A stretch of 25,643 bases of DNA from Rhizaria sp. SCN 62-66 (taxonomy: Eukaryota; Rhizaria, unplaced). This document shows positions 19,725-25,643 of the stretch, piece by piece (the first letter of the stretch is position 1; the number at the start of each line of letters is the position of its first letter). The notes under the pieces are model-generated. The model had not been told where the DNA came from. It saw nothing but the letters and a program-made list of their open reading frames with translations, and made no database searches. The stretch lies in contig MEDY01000415.1 in NCBI GenBank assembly GCA_001724265.1, positions 1-25,643 on the forward strand. The letters run 5' to 3'. The translations under genes were made by a program, and so were the position numbers.

Positions 19725-19743
19725 ACGTATAACCGTTATACGT
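19725..19743. repeat. 19-base palindrome centred on AACCGTT
   Basis: ACGTATAAC-C-GTTATACGT has perfect 9-base arms around one base. The core TAACCGTTA fits two opposed Myb-type half-sites (YAAC-G). It lies 374 bases before the FW-gene ATG. Confidence 0.6.
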
Positions 19744-20116
19744 TTATATTAAATCTCCGACCCAATGTCTTGCCTATAAACGATGTCTATTTATGACGTT
19801 TTCAAGTCGTCCTTGCAGCCTTTTGGTTTCTTCGTTCTCGCCAGCGTGGCCGCTGAGGGTTGACTGTCGACCAAGAGCCGAGGTTAGGGCTCGGGTGTTC
19901 CCTTCTGCATGTTTCTTGACGCATTTTCTCGGTAAACCTGGGTGTTTAGTTGCACGTACTTCTTTTAGTGTCGGATTTCAATATCTTCACATTACTTTCA
20001 CTTTCGACACTCACGATTCTCGCCGCTTTTTTGCTTGTTAACGAACACCTTTCGCCGTTCCTTTGCATAACGTAGCTCGCCCCAGGGCAAAAACCCGCAA
20101 GTTGCGTCACAACGCA

Positions 20117-21120
20117 ATGAGTACATCAAACCGGGTACCCTTCGCCGGAGGTGGAATCCCCACAAACATCAACGAACGTCCGGACTCGCACGATAGTCTT
20201 GGAATGTGGTCTGCAGCGCCTTTTCACGCCACTCACGCTGCCTCCTCGGACCTTGCCCCACCCTCCCTGCCCTACGGTTCCTACGCCACCACCACGCACG
20301 CAAACGCGCATGCTGACTTTGCTATGCCTAGATTTGGCTCTGCGGCACACCTACCTCTCGGTAATAACGGCTCAACTTCAGGTGGTGCCAGAGGCTCGTG
20401 GTGGGACTCTCCCCACCCGCAGTCAGGGACCTCGTCATCAGCTGCGTCATCGTCTGGTGTTGCGCATCTCACTGGGTCATCCGCTAACGCACCCGGCTTG
20501 ATCAGCGCGACTACTACGTCATCTACGTCTCTTGCCGCGCCCTCTACTCTCGCGCGCGGCGCTGGACCCGCGTCAGGCGCCGACTCGTGGCCTTCGCTCG
20601 ACTTGCACTTCTCCTCTCTCTCGCATGTTTCGCAGACCTCGACCGCGGTCTCCGCGCCCGGCAACTCTGCTTTCGGCTCTGCTCAGACTTCTGGTGCCGC
20701 ATCGACCAACGCTGACTTGGCGCACAACCCGCACTGGCCCGCTTTCGGCTCGCAAAACTACCTCTTCGAGCCCAGCGGTGGCAGCGGACTTACGACTAGC
20801 TACGCTTCCCCCGCCGCGTCCGACGCCGGCTCCCCGCAACTCAACGCCGTGTCGGGCGCCAGCAGCATCGGATCTGGCTCTGGTACCGGCATGATGTCGC
20901 CGGAGCAACTTGCCAACGCGCTCAAGCTCGCATCGCTCTCTGGAAACAATGGCAACAACGGTAACGGCAACAGCAACGGACAACAGCAGTTCATGCATCA
21001 GCAATTGATGCATGCACAGCAGCAACAGCAGCAACAACAGCAACAGCAGCAGGCACGTATGCAGGCCCAGCAGGCCCTTGTCCAGGCTCAGTTCATGTCC
21101 TCGCAGGGAGCGCGACCCGG

Positions 21121-21153
<33 letters not shown>

Positions 21154-23941
21154 ACAACAGCAGCTTGGCCAGCAGAACAACCAGCAGCAGAGCAACCAGC
21201 AGCAGAGCTGGCAACAGCAGCCGCAGCAGCAGCCACAGCTGCAGTCGCAACAGCTTTCCGATCTCAACGCTGCGATGGCCGCCCTGCTGGCCGGCCAGGG
21301 CCAGGCCGGCGCGGGTTTCAACAACGGCAACGCGGGGTTCTCTCAGCTGCAACAGCAGCTTCAACAGCAGCAACAGCAGCAACAACAGGCCAACTCCAAC
21401 AACAATCTGGTGGCACTCCAAGCGTTCATTGCGGGCCAAATGCAGCAGTCTCAGTCGCAGGCGCAGGCCCAGATGCAAACCGCTCAGCTGCAGGCGCTGC
21501 TCCTCCAAGTCCAGCAGCAGCAACTGCAGCAAACCCAGCAGCAACAGCAGCAGCAGCTGCAGCGTGGCGTCGGCACGATCAACCCGTACGCCTCGCAGCT
21601 CAACGGCCAGTCGTCGAACGCCGTTGTCGCTGCCGCTGCCGCCGTCGCCGCGGCCGCCGCGTCAGGGGCCAACGGCGCCGGCTCCGCGCTGGGCGACCTG
21701 TCCCCCGACCCGCTGCTCGTTGCGCAGTCGGCGCTCGCCGCAGCCTACGCTAGAGCTGCCTCTGCGGGTGGCGCGGGTGGCGCTGGCGCGGGCTACAACA
21801 ACCTCGGCGCGACCTTGGGGACGTACGGCAACGGCAACAACAAGGCGCAATTCGGCAGCGCGCAGGGGCACGGCAACGGTGGCGGGAACAAGAAGCGGAG
21901 CTCGTCGCGCCAGGAGTCGTACAACACGGCCACTGGCGCTGCTAACGACGGCGCTTTCGGCGCGAACTCGTTCGCCCTTCAGCAGCAGCAGCAGCAGCAG
22001 TACCAACTCTTCCTTCAAATGCAGCAACAACAGCAGCAACAACATCAGCTCGCCATGCGCTCTGGTGCCTCTGCTAACGGCAACAGCAACCTTCCGTCCT
22101 TCTCGGCGGCCTCGCAGAACCCTCAGCTGCAGTCGCACCTGGCCTCGTTGTCGCCTGCTGACCTCGCCGCCGCCGCCACCGCCGCCGCGGCTGCCGCGGC
22201 TGCCTTCGGCCAGACCTACGGCCCAGGCAACAGCGCCGCAGCAGCGGCGGCCGCAGCCGCAGCAGCCGCCGCCGCCGCTGCCGCCGCGACCAACCCGGGC
22301 GGCAAGCATCAGCACAAGCGCGGCGGCAGTAGCCTGGGCGTCGGCCGCGGCGGCGCTAACGGCGCGCACGCAGCGGTCGCGTTGCAGACGGCACAGTTCC
22401 TGGCCGCGCACGAGGCCGCGAACGCGGATGCGTGGCAGCACTCGGGCCCGCCTCACGCGCTCGCGCGCGCACACACGAGCCATGGCCACTTCGGCGGCCA
22501 CGGCCACGGCTTCGGCCACGGCCACGGGCACGGGCACGGATACCACGGCCACGGGCACGGGCACAACCACGCCGCGCTCAGCCACAGCCTCGGATTCGCG
22601 CACTCGGACCTCAACTTTGGACTTGACGGAGGTTATGGTAACGGTGCCAACGGCAGCGCCGCGGCAGCAGCGGCTGCCGCAGCCGCGGCGATGTCTATGG
22701 CAGGCGCCGGCAACGCCAACGCGAAGCCGCCGGGCCCGTGGCCGCCGCTGCAGCCGAACCTGCGCCTGTCTGCGCGCTTCGTGTGCGACGAGTCGCTGCC
22801 GGACCGCGCCGTGGTGCCTCGCGGCGCGCGTCTGCTCAAGCTGTGGCGCATTGCCAACCCGGGCCCGCGGCCGTGGCCCGCCGGCACGCGCCTCGTGCAC
22901 ATGCGCGGCGACGCCACGGTGCCTGAGTCGCTCGCTTTCCCGCTCTACGTCTCCGCGCCCGCGCCCCAGTCGATGTTCTCCACCGCGGCGGCCGCCGCGC
23001 TCGCCGCAAACGCAGCCGCCGCGGCCGCCGCGACCGCCGCAGCCGCCGCGGCTGCCGCTGGTGGCGACGCGGCCGCCGAGGCCGAGGCCCTGGCCGCTGC
23101 GGCGGCGCTGACGACGACGAAGCCCTCGTCCGCGGGCGCCGCACTGACGCCCAACGAGCTGCTGGGGTTGTGGGACGACGGCAGCGGGTGGCGCTTCGAC
23201 CGGGGTCTTATGCGGCCCTCGTCTGCCGACTGGCCCGCGCCCGCGGGGCCGCCCGCCACGCGCGCGCTCACGCCCAACAGCTGCCCTCGCAACGGCCCCG
23301 GGAGCGCGGCGACGACGGCCGCGGACGCGCCCACGGGCGGCGACTGTAGCCCGGGATCCACCGCCGACACCGCGGCCGCCAACGCCGCTGCGGGCGCGTC
23401 GGGCGACTGCGGGCCGTCGGGTTCCAGCGCCCACGCATCTCCCGCCGTGTCGTCGTCGATGCCGCCTGCGCTGTCGCCCGCGACGTCGGTGGCCAGCAGC
23501 ACGATGCCCGCGCTCTCGACCACGTGCACCACGCCCGTCGCGGCCTACATGGCCGCGCACACGACCACCAACAGCGCCAGCCCCAGCCCCACGCCCAGCG
23601 CAGGTGGCGCGGGCGGGCCCGCGAACGTTAACGCGTCGCTAGCGGCCGCGCTTGCGCTGACGCACGTCGGTGTCGGCGAGCCCTGCGTGCGGCCCGGTGA
23701 GGAGGTCGTGGCGGGCGCCCTGCTGCGCGCGCAGACCACGCCCGGCTCGCGCTGCCTGGCCGTCTTCCGCCTCGCCGTTGGCGACGTGCCCTTCGGCCCA
23801 CGGCTCTGGGTTGACCTCATCACCGACGGCTCACCCGCCGTCGTCGCTGTCGAGGACTGCGACGGCGACAGCGTCGAAGGCGACTGCTCCAAGGACAAGA
23901 CCGCGTCTAACGGTGTCAAGGTCGAGGTTGTCTCTGAGTAA
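20117..23941 (+). CDS. Prion-like Q/N-rich protein with an NBR1-type FW domain
   Basis: Single exon, ATG at 20117 (MSTSNRV) to TAA at 23939-23941, 1,274 residues. The frame is open 18 codons upstream without an ATG. Residues 1-290 are Ser/Gly/Asn-rich. About 300-650 contains at least five polyQ runs. Ala runs lie near 690-730 and a Gly-His tract at 790-820. The C-terminus matches the FW (four-tryptophan, NBR1-like) beta-sandwich: RFVCDESLPD, KLWRIANPGPRPWPAGTRLVHMRGD (about 890-930), then, after an insertion of about 240 residues, PCVRPGEEVVAGALLRAQTTPGSRCLAVFRLAVGDVPFGPRLWVDLITDG (about 1187-1238). W910, W920 and W1231 are kept; the third Trp is F1217. FW domains occur in the autophagy receptor NBR1 and in ILRUN. 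No PB1, ZZ or UBA domain is seen, so it is not an NBR1 orthologue. Confidence 0.85.
21017..21052 (+). repeat. CAG/CAA repeat tract 1 in the FW gene
   Basis: Mixed CAG and CAA codons encode an uninterrupted Gln run near residue 301. The synonymous mixing suggests the run is kept at protein level rather than being a recent pure expansion. Confidence 0.85.
21122..21163 (+). repeat. CAG/CAA repeat tract 2 in the FW gene
   Basis: Begins with seven or so pure CAG units and then mixes CAG and CAA; about 14 Gln near residues 336-349. Confidence 0.85.
21341..21388 (+). repeat. CAG/CAA repeat tract 3 in the FW gene
   Basis: Gln run LQQQLQQQQQQQQQQ near residues 409-424, mixed CAG/CAA codons. Further shorter runs follow near 21512-21560 and 21980-22050. 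Confidence 0.75.
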
Positions 23942-25643
23942 GCGCCGGGCGGTGTCATCGGTGTGCTTCTGAGAAGTACTTTCATCGAATTATAATTGTG
24001 TTTTCGCGTGCGACGGACGGATGTTGAGGCTTCTGTGATGATGTGCTGTTCTCTGCTGTTTATACTGCTATGCTTTATTGGTGTTCTAATTTGTGTATTG
24101 TGCCTTTGTGTTCTATCGCCGAGTTTGGAGATGTGGACTGGGGCCCGTACACTCTGAGACACCACTTAGTCATAACAGAAACTTCATGTATTGCTCACGA
24201 ACATATGCTTTAACGTTGCCTCCAGATTTGCGTGCTTGCTGTTTGGATGTTGTTGTCTTATTTCTTCAGTGCGCTCGCATTGTGCGCGTGTACTGTTGCA
24301 AGTTTGACACCAAACAACATGTGGGGGTTGATACAAACAGGTTGTGCATGTGGCTGGCGAGAGAGCGATGATGTTTGTCAGAAAGAGAACGGATGTTCGA
24401 CGTGGTCATGACGTATGCACTTTTGTCGCCGTTTCACATGCTGACTCGCTCTCTCTATCATACCCCACTGTTCACCGGTAACGACTCGACCGCCCCTATT
24501 CCCCAATTCTCTTTCGTCATATCATACCTACGCATGAAAAATCCACGTCGTGCATATACGCAACACACCACACAACAAAGGGTAGTGTTTTTCATGTGCT
24601 TTGATGGTTTTTCTTCAGTGTTTGGTCTAATGGCGCGATAATGCGCATCACAGTGAAGCTTTGTGCGCCCTGTTTGGTCGTGGTACGCGTTTTCGTACCG
24701 CACCCGCTTCGCGTCCTTTGCTCCTGGGTGCTCTCTTGTCGCGGCTCAATCCACAACATTTTCTTTGCATGGATAGTATGGACTATTTTTCTCTGCTGCG
24801 CACCTAAACCTCCTTCGATCCCTGTGTCCCAACGCATACTCACTGTTTGTGAGTCTGCCTGGTAATCGACTGGTGGGTGACGGGCCGCAGACGCCTCTTC
24901 TGTGACTCACCTTGTCAAGGTGTGATTGATTTATGTACTTTTTTTTTGTTTTTGTCTAGTCCTCTCTCGGTTACATGTTCTCTGCCATCACAAGACGTCA
25001 TTATTTGTCGCCGTTTTTGTGTTGCATTCTTTTCACGATTATATGTGTTGTCAGTCGTTGACAACGGTAGTTTTTAATATCAGCTTTAGTGTGTATGTGT
25101 ATGTTGTATGTTTTCTTCATGTAGTATCGTATGACCCTCCTGGATACGTGTCGATCAATATTGAAGTTTAGATATCGCTAGTTGTTACCCCTATACCGTG
25201 TTTCTCGTGTATATGTTAAAATCTGTATGTGTTAGTATTTTAGGACAATACTTCATCAAAAAATCGTCAAAATTACGCAATTTATCAATCTTTTTTTGTT
25301 GGTTTTAATCCTGAGTGACGCCATTTTCGTTGTGACGGTGTATGTCGTTATCAGCGCTCATTGACAGTCACCACACTCAATGTTCCTGTCATTCACATCG
25401 ACTTTCTCCCGCGGCGGTGATTTCACAACGTACCGATTTTCCATATGCATTCTTTGTTTCGAGCGATATTTGAACGCGTTGCCACTGTTGACCCACATTT
25501 TTCGGGTTCTGGCACACAATCACAGCATCGCCCGTTGCACTAACGTAACCCCTATGTAGCGTCAACTAAAAAACGCCAAAAACGCAGTTTTCGGCAGGTA
25601 ACTTCCACAATAGAAATCTCTGTGAAATAATCGTCAAAGCTTA
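23942..25643. other. 1.7-kb stretch without a supported gene
   Basis: AT-richer DNA after the FW gene. Its first part must be the 3' UTR and terminator of that gene, though no AATAAA is evident. ORFs of 60-92 codons occur but lack the GC-rich codon use of every gene here and show no recognisable motifs. The end (from about 25330) has T-rich patches and several TGACG/CGTCA words, and may be promoter DNA of a gene beyond the window. No tRNA or repeat was recognised. Confidence 0.5.

Larger units (their letters stand above)
19098..20116. promoter_or_regulatory. Long divergent intergenic region ankyrin gene / FW gene
   Basis: A 1,019-base region, AT-rich in its centre, between two divergent starts. 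It holds a cluster of inverted repeats at 19568-19743 and an X-box-like GTTGCAATGGGTAAC at 19591-19605. An 82-codon ORF at 19793-20041 has no coding character and may be an upstream ORF or chance. The last 300 bases are pyrimidine-rich, as expected of a 5' leader. Confidence 0.55.

Noticed and set aside
19793-20041. 82-codon ATG ORF upstream of the FW gene
   Set aside because: No coding character or motif. It may be a uORF if the leader starts upstream of it, but nothing in the sequence proves this.
21012-23111. 699-codon frame overlapping the FW gene
   Set aside because: A +1 frame reading of CAG/GCC repeats (polySer/Arg/Pro); no domain, whereas the chosen frame has the FW domain.
21984-23836. 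LC3-interacting (LIR) motifs in the FW protein
   Set aside because: The only clear W-x-x-L match (WVDL, residues 1231-1234) is a core strand of the FW domain, so it is unlikely to be exposed.
24375-25171. Small ORFs of 66-92 codons in the right-hand end
   Set aside because: Phe/Cys/Val-rich translations of T-rich DNA, with codon use unlike any gene here and no conserved motif.

Overview
The window is nuclear DNA of a flagellated, probably unicellular eukaryote. Several genes carry spliceosomal introns (eight are placed here with frame continuity). Two genes are cilium-specific: BBS2, a BBSome subunit, and DNALI1/p28, an inner-arm dynein light chain. Exons are very GC-rich while introns and intergenic DNA are AT-rich, so gene boundaries are sharp. 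Many proteins carry long Gln, Ala, Ser/Gly or Asp/Glu tracts. The species cannot be named from the sequence. All eight intron donors read GT(A/G)(C/T)G, a pattern reminiscent of fungi, but the ciliary genes rule out a non-flagellated fungus.

Layout, left to right: the 3' end of CCT5 (+); a large LRR protein with polyQ and acidic tracts (-); a TMEM144-family 10-TM transporter (+, 2 exons); BBS2 (-, 3 exons); an unrecognised protein with repeated REF-x-[IV]-[IV]-SN motifs (-), whose frame is cut by one in-frame TAG and then continues 191 codons; DNALI1 (+, 3 exons); a cytosolic-looking alanyl-tRNA synthetase (-, 4 exons); a split ankyrin-repeat protein (-); and a 1,274-residue Q-rich protein with an NBR1-type FW (four-tryptophan) domain (+). 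The last 1.7 kb has no supported gene. Three neighbouring pairs are divergent (LRR/TMEM144, the REF-SN protein/DNALI1, ankyrin/FW) and three are convergent (CCT5/LRR, TMEM144/BBS2, DNALI1/AlaRS).

There is no operon-like pathway. The common thread is a ciliated cell: intraflagellar cargo (BBS2), axonemal motor (DNALI1) and cytosolic chaperonin (CCT5, which folds tubulin). The points most worth following up are: (1) the alanyl-tRNA synthetase is clearly of the archaeal type, not the bacterial-like type found in most eukaryotes; (2) the in-frame TAG in a window where none of the eight other genes ends in TAG; (3) an FW domain split by a roughly 240-residue insertion and attached to a prion-like polyQ region; (4) a cluster of perfect inverted repeats in the longest divergent intergenic region.
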